Assembly (NCBI GenBank): GCA_031551145.1
Contig: JAVBNZ010000066.1
Coordinates: 1 to 10,423 of the forward strand
Source: WRKB01 sp031551145
GTDB lineage: Bacteria; Desulfobacterota; Desulfovibrionia; Desulfovibrionales; Desulfovibrionaceae
Length of the DNA: 10,423 nucleotides
Reading direction: 5' to 3'
The notes beneath the pieces were generated by a model. It was not told the origin of the DNA, did not search any database, and saw only the letters and a list, made by a program, of their open reading frames with translations. Both the position numbers and the translations under genes were made by a program. Shown piece by piece: positions 1-6,945 of this stretch. Position 1 is the stretch's first letter. The number at the start of each line of letters is the position of its first letter.

Positions 1-1
1 G

Positions 2-1291
2 GCCCTTGCCGCCGTGGAGCGCACGCCCGGCCTGACGGGCGCGGTCGAACAAAGCAAGGCCGAAGCCAAGACGCTGCTGGAAGCCGGCAGTTATGATCAG
101 GCCTGCGATTTGTATTTGCGACTGATGCGCGAAGCCCCGGACGACGAGGAGATCAACCTCGGCCTGGCCCTGGCCGCAAGCGGGGCCAGGCGCCACAACC
201 AGGCCGTCATCGCCTATGAACGCCTGGTGCAGATGTATCCGAACGTGCCGTCCTTTTATGTCGGCCTGGCCCGCGCCTACCTCGCGCTGGGAGACGAGCA
301 GATCGCCAAGGAATATCTCGATCGTGCCCAAAGTCTCGACCCCGACGCCACGCAGGCGGACGCCGACAGGGTGTTCGCGAATCTGAAGCGGGAGCGGGAG
401 CGGTATTCCTTCCACGGCAAACTGCGGGCCGGTTTTTTGTATGATTCCAACGCCAACCAGGGCACGGAGTCAGACAAGATGACCCTCGGCCTGTACGACG
501 TGCGCGTGCGCGGGGCCGACCGCGTGGACAGCATGGCCGCCTATTTCGCCGCCAATTTCGATTTCGGCCTGCGCCTGACCGAGGACGGCCCGTTCTGGCT
601 GGTCGGGGATCTGGGCGGCTGGCTGAAGGGCAATTTTAACGCGGAACTGCTCGACCGCCACGTGCGCAACATGCTCTGGGGGCGGGGCGCGGCCGGCCTG
701 CGCTACCTTTCCTCCCGCCTGCTGGTTGACGTGCGCGTGAAGGCCGAGGGCGTGGACTACGACAACTATCAGGGCGTCTCCGCCGTGGGGCCGGAAATGC
801 TTGTCGCCTGGGCCGTGCTGCCCAAGTTCCAGATCATCACCAAGGCGAACTGGGAACACCGCGCCTATTCCGAAGTGCCGGACCGCAACGGTTCGTACTT
901 CTCCGTCGGCGAATACGGGCGGCTGTTCTTCGGCAAAAGCAACCACGAAGTCATATTGGGCGCGCGTTACATCAACGGCACGGCGCAACGCAGCATCTAC
1001 CGCTACGAGGGCTGGGAAGGCAGGCTGGGCTTTGTGTTCAAGCTGCCCTGGTCCTTTGAACTGGCGCCCTTTGTTTCCTACACCGAGGAATATTATCAGG
1101 GCCCGGCCTCCATTCTGGAAACCGAATACCGCATGGATCGGCGCTGGGCCACGGGCGCGATGGTCACCTACCACATCACGGACAACTGGGCCGTGGAGGC
1201 GGGCTACCAGTATGTGGGCAACCGCTCGAGCAGCGCGCTGCACACCTATGACCAGCATGTGGTTTCCACAGGGATTTCATGGAGTTTTTAG
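2..1291 (+). CDS. TPR-containing outer-membrane beta-barrel protein, Slam/DUF560-like (5' partial)
   Basis: The frame is open to the left edge and reads ALAA just before a GTG at 14. This looks like the end of a signal peptide, so the true start is probably upstream and I treat the gene as 5'-truncated (429 residues visible). The first ~115 residues are helical, with TPR-like pairs (for example SYDQACDLYLRLMREAPDD and NQAVIAYERLVQMYPNVPSF). From about residue 130 the protein becomes alternating, aromatic-rich beta strands with a YDSNAN motif, and it ends in ...GISWSF with a C-terminal Phe, typical of outer-membrane barrels. N-terminal TPR plus a ~300-residue barrel is the layout of Slam (surface lipoprotein assembly modifier) proteins, which move lipoproteins to the cell surface. 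Only the architecture and the motif support this. A generic TPR-barrel outer-membrane protein is the main alternative. No candidate lipoprotein substrate is visible in the window. A strong terminator follows directly. Confidence 0.75.
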   Translation, partial: ALAAVERTPGLTGAVEQSKAEAKTLLEAGSYDQACDLYLRLMREAPDDEEINLGLALAASGARRHNQAVIAYERLVQMYPNVPSFYVGLARAYLALGDEQIAKEYLDRAQSLDPDATQADADRVFANLKRERERYSFHGKLRAGFLYDSNANQGTESDKMTLGLYDVRVRGADRVDSMAAYFAANFDFGLRLTEDGPFWLVGDLGGWLKGNFNAELLDRHVRNMLWGRGAAGLRYLSSRLLVDVRVKAEGVDYDNYQGVSAVGPEMLVAWAVLPKFQIITKANWEHRAYSEVPDRNGSYFSVGEYGRLFFGKSNHEVILGARYINGTAQRSIYRYEGWEGRLGFVFKLPWSFELAPFVSYTEEYYQGPASILETEYRMDRRWATGAMVTYHITDNWAVEAGYQYVGNRSSSALHTYDQHVVSTGISWSF

Positions 1292-1313
1292 TTTTACCCC
1301 GCGCAGGGATGTG

Positions 1314-1356
1314 AGAGGGGACGCGCTTCATTCCGCGCGTCCCCTCTTTCTTTTTC
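1314..1356 (+). terminator. Intrinsic terminator after the TPR/barrel gene
   Basis: A perfect 13-bp stem (AGAGGGGACGCGC at 1314-1326 with GCGCGTCCCCTCT at 1335-1347) has an 8-nt loop and a T-rich tail (TTCTTTTTC). It begins 23 bp after the stop codon and separates this gene from fba. Confidence 0.9.
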
Positions 1357-1424
1357 AGGCCGTATGGGCTACATGGATCAGGAGCCCGGAAGCGGCTGCC
1401 ATCTCTTACCGCAAGGAGCACACT

Positions 1425-2348
1425 ATGCCTCTGGTCGGCCCCAAAAGCATGTTTGAGCGCGCCTACAAGGAAGGCTACGCCATCGGCGCTTTTAACGTGA
1501 ACAATATGGAAATTATCCAGGGGATCATGCAGGCCGGCGCGGAGGAAAACGCGCCCCTCATCCTCCAGGTTTCCGCCGGCGCCCGCAAATACGCGGGCCA
1601 GCGCTATCTTATGAAACTGGTGGAGGCCGCCCTGGAAGAAAGCGACCTGCCCGTGGTGGTGCATCTCGATCACGGCCCAGATTTCGAACTGTGCAAAGCC
1701 TGCATCGACGGCGGCTTTACTTCGGTGATGATCGACGGCTCCCACCTCTCCTATGAGGAGAACATCGCCGTCACCAAAAAAGTGGTGGAATACGCCCACG
1801 ACAAGGGCGTGTGGGTGGAGGCCGAACTCGGCCGGCTCGCCGGCGTTGAGGAACACGTGAGCGCCGAGCATTCGGTGTACACCGACCCCGATCAGGCCGT
1901 GGATTTCGTGCACCGCACGGGTTGCGACTCCCTGGCCGTCGCCATCGGCACCAGCCACGGCGCGTACAAGTTCAAGGGCGACGCCTCGCTCGACTTCCCC
2001 CGCCTGGAAACCATCACCAAAAAGCTGCCGAATTACCCGCTGGTGCTGCACGGCGCTTCTTCCGTGCCCCAGGAGTTTGTGGACATGTGCAACAAATACG
2101 GCGGCAAGGTGGGCGGCGCGAAAGGCGTGCCCGAAGACATGCTGCGCAGGGCCGCTTCTCTGGGCGTGTGCAAGATCAACGTGGACACCGACATCCGCCT
2201 GGCCCTCACCGGCTGCATACGCAAGCACTTTACGGAAAACCCGGCGGACTTCGACCCGCGCGCCTATCTCAAACCCGCGCGCGAAGCCGTGAAAAAGATG
2301 GTGCAGCGGAAGATTCGCGATGTGATGGGCTGCTCCGGCAAGGCGTAA
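1425..2348 (+). CDS. fba: Class II fructose-1,6-bisphosphate aldolase
   Basis: This 307-residue cytoplasmic enzyme cleaves fructose-1,6-bisphosphate to dihydroxyacetone phosphate and glyceraldehyde-3-phosphate, or runs the reverse condensation in gluconeogenesis. The whole length matches the zinc-dependent class II family. It has HLDHG (Asp82 as catalytic base, His83 as metal ligand), VEAELG (Glu134), GTSHG (His178 metal ligand), LHGAS (His209 metal ligand) and the phosphate-binding INVDTD near 251-256. The length is normal for the ~300-310-residue branch of the family. The start is ATG, with AAGGAG at 1413-1418 six bases upstream; the longer frame from 801 merely reads through the shadow of the previous gene. 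It follows a terminator, so it should have its own promoter in the short 1357-1412 gap, but I cannot pick out convincing hexamers. gap lies 126 bp downstream in the same direction with no clear terminator between, so co-transcription is plausible. Confidence 0.96.
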   Translation: MPLVGPKSMFERAYKEGYAIGAFNVNNMEIIQGIMQAGAEENAPLILQVSAGARKYAGQRYLMKLVEAALEESDLPVVVHLDHGPDFELCKACIDGGFTSVMIDGSHLSYEENIAVTKKVVEYAHDKGVWVEAELGRLAGVEEHVSAEHSVYTDPDQAVDFVHRTGCDSLAVAIGTSHGAYKFKGDASLDFPRLETITKKLPNYPLVLHGASSVPQEFVDMCNKYGGKVGGAKGVPEDMLRRAASLGVCKINVDTDIRLALTGCIRKHFTENPADFDPRAYLKPAREAVKKMVQRKIRDVMGCSGKA

Positions 2349-2474
2349 AGGACGTATTGCGCTTGATGCCGCGTTGGACTTCGCTTTTTTTCGGGTCATG
2401 GACGGAAGAGTCCACTCCCCTGCATTTCTTATCAACCCTGAACGGATACATGCATAAAGGATGAAGGAGCGGCT

Positions 2475-3467
2475 ATGGCTGTGAATCTGGGCATCAACGG
2501 GTTTGGTCGTATCGGACGGTATCTTCTGCGTCTGCTGGCTTCGGACGAGGAAATGCGCATCGTCGCCGTCAACGCCAGAGCCGACAACGCCACCCTGGCG
2601 CATTTGTTCAAGTACGACTCCATACACCATACCTTTCAGGGCGAGGTGGGGCACGACGACAAGGGCATCATCATCAACGGCCGGCATGTCGCCGTCACCA
2701 ACAAGCGGGCCGGCGAATGGGAATGGGGCGCCCACGGCGTGGACATTGCCGTGGAAACCTCCGGCACCATCAAGGATCGCGCCGGGCTCGCCCGCCACAT
2801 GGAACGCGGAGCCAAGAAGGTCGTGGTCAGCGCGCCCTGCAGAGACGCCGACCTCACCGTGGTTATGGGTGTGAACCACACGCAGTACGATCCCAAGCGG
2901 CATCTTGTGGTTTCCGCCGCCTCCTGCACCACCAACTGCCTCGCGCCGGCCGTCAAGGTGCTGCACGAAAACTTCGGGATCAAACACGGGCTGATGACCA
3001 CCGTGCACTCCTATACCATGAGCCAGCGCATTCTCGACGGCTCCCACAACGACCTGCGGCGCGCCCGCGCGGCCTGCATGTCGATGATTCCCACCTCCAC
3101 CGGCGCGGCCAAGGCCACCGCCCTCGTCATTCCCGAACTTGCCAGCAAACTCGACGGCATGGCCGTGCGCGTGCCCACGCCCGACGTTTCCCTGGTGGAC
3201 TTTACCTGCGAGATGGAGAAAGCCGCCACGGCCGCGGAGGTCAACGCCGCGCTCAAGGCCGCTTCCGCCGGAGCGTTGCGCGACAACATGGGCTACAGCG
3301 AAGAACCCCTCGTTTCCATCGACTATGTGGGCAGCACCCACGGCGGCGTGGTGGATGCGGGCTGTACGCGCGTCATAGGCGGCACCATGGCCAAGCTCAT
3401 CATTTGGTACGACAATGAGGCCGGCTTCACCAACCAGTTGCTGCGCCTTCTGCGCATGGTGGCCTGA
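2475..3467 (+). CDS. gap: Glyceraldehyde-3-phosphate dehydrogenase, phosphorylating
   Basis: This 330-residue enzyme oxidises and phosphorylates glyceraldehyde-3-phosphate to 1,3-bisphosphoglycerate in the cytoplasm, and runs in reverse during gluconeogenesis. The Rossmann signature is INGFGRIGR (residues 7-15). The catalytic cysteine is Cys151 in SAASCTTNC, partnered by His178 in TVHSYT. The length is standard. The start is ATG, with AAGGAG at 2464-2469 and a 5-nt spacer. Two coenzyme-selecting positions are unusual: the Asp that normally follows strand beta-2 (VND in NAD-specific enzymes) is Ala34 (VNAR), and the usual D-L-P-H segment is DGSH (Gly189, Ser190). Both changes go towards NADP-accepting enzymes such as Bacillus GapB and chloroplast GAPDH, so dual or NADP use is inferred. 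The gene sits downstream of fba and ends at a strong palindromic terminator, so the pair forms a small glycolysis/gluconeogenesis cluster. No pgk is visible. Confidence 0.96.
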   Translation: MAVNLGINGFGRIGRYLLRLLASDEEMRIVAVNARADNATLAHLFKYDSIHHTFQGEVGHDDKGIIINGRHVAVTNKRAGEWEWGAHGVDIAVETSGTIKDRAGLARHMERGAKKVVVSAPCRDADLTVVMGVNHTQYDPKRHLVVSAASCTTNCLAPAVKVLHENFGIKHGLMTTVHSYTMSQRILDGSHNDLRRARAACMSMIPTSTGAAKATALVIPELASKLDGMAVRVPTPDVSLVDFTCEMEKAATAAEVNAALKAASAGALRDNMGYSEEPLVSIDYVGSTHGGVVDAGCTRVIGGTMAKLIIWYDNEAGFTNQLLRLLRMVA

Positions 3468-3511
3468 CGGGACCGGACGGCCGCTCGGGGCCTTTTCTAT
3501 CGCAATATGAC

Positions 3512-3544
3512 AAAACCCCGCGCCCGGGCGCGGGGTTTTTTTTT
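3512..3544 (+). terminator. Perfect palindromic intrinsic terminator after gap
   Basis: A 28-nt perfect palindrome at 3512-3539 (AAAACCCCGCGCCC and its complement) folds into a GC-rich stem and is followed by T3536-T3544. The A run before it and the T run after it mean it could stop transcripts from either side. A short GGCC/GGCC hairpin followed by TTTT at 3479-3496 may be a weak first stop. Confidence 0.9.
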
Positions 3545-3576
3545 GCTGCCCGCGGATGCGGGATTTCCACTTTTTT

Positions 3577-3598
3577 ACATATCTGAAATATGATATGT
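3577..3598. promoter_or_regulatory. Candidate operator: 7-bp inverted repeat with 8-bp spacer
   Basis: ACATATC at 3577-3583 is exactly complementary to GATATGT at 3592-3598, separated by TGAAATAT. The 22-bp span has the size of a dimeric regulator site. It lies ~300 bp upstream of the chemoreceptor start, in AT-rich sequence where chance dyads are more common, so a regulatory role is inference. Confidence 0.35.
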
Positions 3599-3828
3599 GT
3601 ACATAAATTATAAATTTCTATATCTTGTAATATCGGTATATTATAGTAAATCATGCGCGGCAAAAAATCAAAAACCTTGCTTTGCTCCGCAAATTGTATC
3701 AGTCTGAAAATACTTTTCGCATACATTCAGAGTAGACCCAACGTGTAAAGAATACACATTTTCTGCCGATGAGCTTTTCATCTCTTCGGCACGCATGGCC
3801 GTTATACCGAATCGTCCGCATAAAAGCA

Positions 3829-3834
3829 TATAAT
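3829..3834 (+). promoter_or_regulatory. Candidate -10 element for the chemoreceptor gene
   Basis: An exact TATAAT occurs 66 bp before the chemoreceptor ATG, but no good -35 lies 16-18 bp upstream; TTATAC at 3802 is 21 bp away. The surrounding AT richness makes a chance match likely. I report it as the best consensus -10 in the leader. Confidence 0.3.
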
Positions 3835-3900
3835 ATACTGAATATATTATTTTTTATAACCTTTTTTCAACTCTGCACGAAGACATGCGAGAGAGGACCC

Positions 3901-6306
3901 ATGACTACCAAAATCAAAATCATTGCCGGCTTTTTCTTCATGGTGCTGCTGCTGGCCGTCGTCAACGGCCTGAACTACAAAGACCTGCAGGACATCTCCG
4001 GAAATTTCAGCGAGTACAACCGCCTGTCCAAATTCAACTCCACAGCCAGCGATCTGACCACGTACGTAAGCGCGGCGGAGAGCGACATCTACAAATTCCT
4101 GGATGATAAAAAAGAAGAAACCATGGAGGCGGCCGGCAAAAAACTCGAGATGGCTGGACAAAAAATCAAGGAATGCCAGTCTCTTGTCGCAAGGCAGGAC
4201 AGGCGCGCGACTCTTGAGCAAATGATGAAAGACCTGCAGGAAGTGCGCAACCTGCACGGCAAGGTCAAGACGCTCGCCGGAGAAGCCTACCGGCAATACC
4301 TGGACATCGTGCAGCCGGCCGGGCGCGAAATGGGCAAGGCGCTTTTGGGCATCGCCGAACAGGCCAAAAGCGTCAACTCCTCCGTTGTGGCCTATGAAGT
4401 TTCCAATTCCCTGCATGCGGTTATTTATGTCCGCTCGTCCATAAGTCGCTTCGCCGAAAGCCGCTCCGGGGAGGATGCCGCGCGCATCGGCAAACTTATC
4501 GGCGAATTGCAGGCCGCGCTGGAAAACATCGTCCCGCAAACCGACAGCGGCAGAGCGCTTAAAGTCGAAGTCGACAAGGCCTTCTCCACCCTGAAAACCG
4601 CCTTTACCTCCATGACCACCAAAAGCCGCGACGTGGAACAAAGTCTTACGGCAATCCGCGGCGTCCTGGCCAAGGTGACGGCTTCCGCCGCCAAACTCAG
4701 CTCCGAAGTCGACACCCAGGCCAACGCCATGGGCGACACCATGCGCGCCGATATCGCGCAGTCCCAGCGGGAACTCTTCATTTTTGCCGGCGTCGGCCTG
4801 CTCGCGGGCATAGGCTGCGCCCTCATGATCGTGCTGGGGCTGATCAGGGTGCTCAAGGAAATGTCCGCCTTTGCCGGCGCCATTGCCAAGGGCGACTTCC
4901 GCTACCGGATTACGGTGAAGGAAAAGGGCGAAATCGGCACCATGATCGAGGCGATGCAGCATATTCCGAAAACGCTTGAGGATGTCATTGCCCAGGCAAG
5001 AGCGCTCGGCAACCGCATCTCCTCGGGCTTCATGCGCGACCGCATGGACGCCTCCACACTGCCGGGCACCTTCGGCGAAATCGCCACTTCCACCAACGCC
5101 GTGGGCGACGCCTACCTCGCGCTGCTTGACACCATGGCCATGCCGATCATGGCCTGCGACAAGGGCAACACCATCGTTTTCCTGAACCAGGCGGGACAAG
5201 GCGTTCTCGGCGGCAACCTGGTCAACCGCAAATGCGCCGACCTGCTCAATGCCCCGGAATGCGGCACGGAAAACTGTATCGGAAACGGCTCCGTGAGCAG
5301 AAACGCGCCCTGCACCAAGGAAACGACAATCAACGTCCAGGGCAAGCAGTTGAACGTATCCGTCACCTCTCTGCCCCTGCGCGATCTCAGCAGGGAGATC
5401 GTGGGCTACGTGGAGGTGCTTACGGATCTGACCGAAATCAGAACTCAGCAGAAGGCGGTAATGAATGCGGTGGCCAAAGCCTCGGAAATTTCCGACCGTG
5501 TGGCGGCCGCTTCGGAAGAGCTGGCCGCGCAGGTCGAACAGATTTCCCGCGGCGCCGAACGCCAACGCTCCCGCGTTGAATCCACGGCAAGCGCCATGAG
5601 CGAGATGAACTCCACGGTGCTTGAGGTGGCCCGCAGCGCCGGCCAGGCATCAGAGCAAAGCGAGGACACCCGCAGAAAGGCCGAAGGCGGCGCCGGACTG
5701 GTCAGCCGCGTGGTGCAGTCGATCAACACGGTCAACTCCGTGGCCGCGACCCTGCAGGGGAATATGCAGGACCTGGGCAAACAGGCCGAAGATATCGGCG
5801 GGGTGATGAACGTCATCTCCGACATCGCCGATCAGACCAACCTGCTGGCGCTCAACGCGGCCATTGAAGCGGCCCGCGCGGGCGAAGCCGGACGCGGCTT
5901 TGCCGTGGTGGCCGACGAAGTGCGCAAGCTGGCCGAAAAAACCATGAGCGCCACCCAGGAAGTGGGATCCAACATTCAGGCCATCCAGAACTCCGCCAGG
6001 ATGAATATTGAGGAAGTGGGCAACGCGGCCAAGAACGTGCATGAAGCCACCGAGCTGGCCAACTCCTCCGGCGAGGCACTGAAGGAAATCGTGGATCTGG
6101 CCTCGGCCAACTCGGCCATAGTGGCCTCCATAGCCACGGCGGCCGAACAGCAGAGCGCCACTTCCGAAGAGATCAACCAGGCGGTTGAAGAAATCAGCCG
6201 CATTACCAACGAAACCACGGAAGGCATGGTGCAGTCTTCCTCGGCCGTGCAGGATCTTTCGCGCATGGCCCAGGATCTGCGACGCGTTATGGAAACGCTG
6301 AAGTAA
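3901..6306 (+). CDS. Methyl-accepting chemotaxis protein with a cysteine-containing PAS domain
   Basis: This 801-residue inner-membrane chemoreceptor passes sensory input to CheA/CheW. Domains in order: TM1 (about 6-24), a helical periplasmic sensor region (25-291), TM2 (292-318), HAMP (about 319-371), PAS (about 405-515), and a methyl-accepting signalling domain (about 520-801). The signalling hairpin tip is highly conserved (DQTNLLALNAAIEAARAGE, then GRGFAVVADEVRKLA). The PAS domain carries Cys445, Cys454, Cys459 and Cys471, which suggests a metal, iron-sulfur or redox role, but no CXXCH heme motif is present. The C-terminus ends ...RRVMETLK without a CheR-tethering pentapeptide such as NWETF. 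I chose the ATG at 3901 because GAGAGGA (3891-3897) lies just upstream and TM1 then sits at the N-terminus. The upstream in-frame ATG at 3769 would add 44 residues encoded by AT-rich intergenic-like DNA. No che genes are nearby, so it appears to be an orphan receptor. Confidence 0.93.
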   Translation: MTTKIKIIAGFFFMVLLLAVVNGLNYKDLQDISGNFSEYNRLSKFNSTASDLTTYVSAAESDIYKFLDDKKEETMEAAGKKLEMAGQKIKECQSLVARQDRRATLEQMMKDLQEVRNLHGKVKTLAGEAYRQYLDIVQPAGREMGKALLGIAEQAKSVNSSVVAYEVSNSLHAVIYVRSSISRFAESRSGEDAARIGKLIGELQAALENIVPQTDSGRALKVEVDKAFSTLKTAFTSMTTKSRDVEQSLTAIRGVLAKVTASAAKLSSEVDTQANAMGDTMRADIAQSQRELFIFAGVGLLAGIGCALMIVLGLIRVLKEMSAFAGAIAKGDFRYRITVKEKGEIGTMIEAMQHIPKTLEDVIAQARALGNRISSGFMRDRMDASTLPGTFGEIATSTNAVGDAYLALLDTMAMPIMACDKGNTIVFLNQAGQGVLGGNLVNRKCADLLNAPECGTENCIGNGSVSRNAPCTKETTINVQGKQLNVSVTSLPLRDLSREIVGYVEVLTDLTEIRTQQKAVMNAVAKASEISDRVAAASEELAAQVEQISRGAERQRSRVESTASAMSEMNSTVLEVARSAGQASEQSEDTRRKAEGGAGLVSRVVQSINTVNSVAATLQGNMQDLGKQAEDIGGVMNVISDIADQTNLLALNAAIEAARAGEAGRGFAVVADEVRKLAEKTMSATQEVGSNIQAIQNSARMNIEEVGNAAKNVHEATELANSSGEALKEIVDLASANSAIVASIATAAEQQSATSEEINQAVEEISRITNETTEGMVQSSSAVQDLSRMAQDLRRVMETLK

Positions 6307-6335
6307 ACGGGACGACCTGAAAAACCTACGAATCG

Positions 6336-6368
6336 GGGCGGCCTTCACCTTGCGGGTGAGGGCCGCCC
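6336..6368. terminator. Long hairpin between convergent genes
   Basis: GGGCGGCCTTCACC (6336-6349) pairs with GGTGAGGGCCGCCC (6355-6368) in a 14-bp stem containing one G-T pair, with a 5-nt loop. It lies 29 bp after the chemoreceptor stop and 30 bp from the stop of the convergent - strand gene, so it probably serves both. There is no T run directly after it on the + strand and only a distant TTTTT on the - strand, so it is an atypical terminator. Confidence 0.6.
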
Positions 6369-6397
6369 TGCTCATGGCGGCGGAATGCGCGCGGCAC

Positions 6398-6883
6398 TCA
6401 CTTCTTTTTCGGAGCGGGCGGAACCTTCATGTCCGACGGCTGTCTGGCCGGCTCGGTAGATTTGATCCGCAACGGCGTGGCCTGGAAGAGCAGAACATGT
6501 TTTTCGCTGCCTTCCTCGGCAACAATGGAGAAACGCTGCTTGGGACTGGAAATGGGCATGCCGTCCGTGCGGCCGACAAAGTACAGGCTGCCCGTGGCCA
6601 CGGTGGTCGTGCCGTACCGGCGCGCGACAACATCCTCCAGGTGCAGTCTGTCCACTTCTATGGAGCCCCATTCTATGCTTTTGAGGAAGGTGCGCTTGTT
6701 CATGACGCGGCCGTCCACATCGATATAGACAAAGCCTTCGTCAAGCAGGTTCCGCAGAAGCGGCACGTCCGCCGTCATCACCGCCTCGATGTACTGCGCG
6801 ATCGCGCTCGGCCCGGCGGCGCGGGCCTGCCCGGCGCACAGCGCCGCCAGAATCAGGGATATGCAACAATAACGCGCAAACAC
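6398..6883 (-). CDS. Secreted SnoaL/DUF4440-like (NTF2-fold) protein
   Basis: This is a 161-residue protein of unknown function. Residues 1-22 form a signal peptide (basic FAR, hydrophobic core ISLILAALCAG, cleavage after ARA), so the mature protein is probably periplasmic. The mature part opens with YIEAVMTADVPLLRNLL, then DEGFVYIDVDGRVMNKRTFL. This is the pattern of DUF4440/SnoaL-like NTF2-fold proteins: a helix, then a strand with an acidic DGRV turn. The family fold is a cone-shaped pocket used for small-molecule binding or catalysis, and no specific activity can be claimed. The C-terminus is a proline- and lysine-rich tail (KVPPAPKKK). The GTG start at 6883 is preferred because GGAGG sits 5 nt upstream and the signal peptide is then complete; a TTG at 6949 gives an implausible N-terminus. 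It lies 62 bp after sppA in the same direction with no terminator between, so it is probably co-transcribed. Confidence 0.75.
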   Translation of the reverse strand: MFARYCCISLILAALCAGQARAAGPSAIAQYIEAVMTADVPLLRNLLDEGFVYIDVDGRVMNKRTFLKSIEWGSIEVDRLHLEDVVARRYGTTTVATGSLYFVGRTDGMPISSPKQRFSIVAEEGSEKHVLLFQATPLRIKSTEPARQPSDMKVPPAPKKK

Positions 6884-6888
6884 GGCGG

Positions 6889-6893
6889 CCTCC
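6889..6893 (-). promoter_or_regulatory. Ribosome binding site fixing a GTG start
   Basis: On the - strand GGAGG precedes GTG (6883-6881) with a 5-nt spacer. It supports the GTG start of the secreted SnoaL-like protein over the upstream TTG. Confidence 0.8.
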
Positions 6894-6945
6894 GAAAAAA
6901 CGGTTGGCGGGCTTCGGCGTTCACTACAAAGCACCGGACTCCCGC

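Larger units (their letters stand above)
3545..3900. other. AT-rich intergenic region upstream of the chemoreceptor gene
   Basis: This 356-bp stretch is much richer in A and T than its neighbours and holds no convincing gene. From left to right it contains a small CCCGC/GCGGG hairpin (3549-3562), the dyad ACATATC-N8-GATATGT (3577-3598), and a long imperfect stem (3654-3664 with 3681-3691). These are followed by GTGTA/TACAC (3743-3757), a TGCCGA/TCGGCA hairpin (3764-3791), and a TATAAT-like stretch near 3829 just before the chemoreceptor start. The base composition suits a regulated promoter region. Which elements are active cannot be decided from sequence alone. Confidence 0.7.

Noticed and set aside
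470..1258. 262-codon open frame on the - strand
   Set aside because: It is antisense to the TPR/barrel gene and shows no recognisable features.
2399..2414. TGGAC/GTCCA hairpin between fba and gap
   Set aside because: A 5-bp stem with no T run after it is too weak to call as a terminator or operator.
1176..3341. 721-codon open frame on the - strand
   Set aside because: It lies antisense to fba and gap, whose protein families are unmistakable. Its Gly/His/Ala/Val-rich composition is the usual shadow of GC-rich coding DNA.
3625..3646. TTGTAA followed by TATATTATAG as a promoter
   Set aside because: The spacing between the possible hexamers is far from 17 bp, and the surrounding sequence is so AT-rich that partial matches are expected.
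3847..5565. 572-codon open frame on the - strand
   Set aside because: It is antisense to the chemoreceptor gene and has the same shadow composition, with no domain I can recognise.
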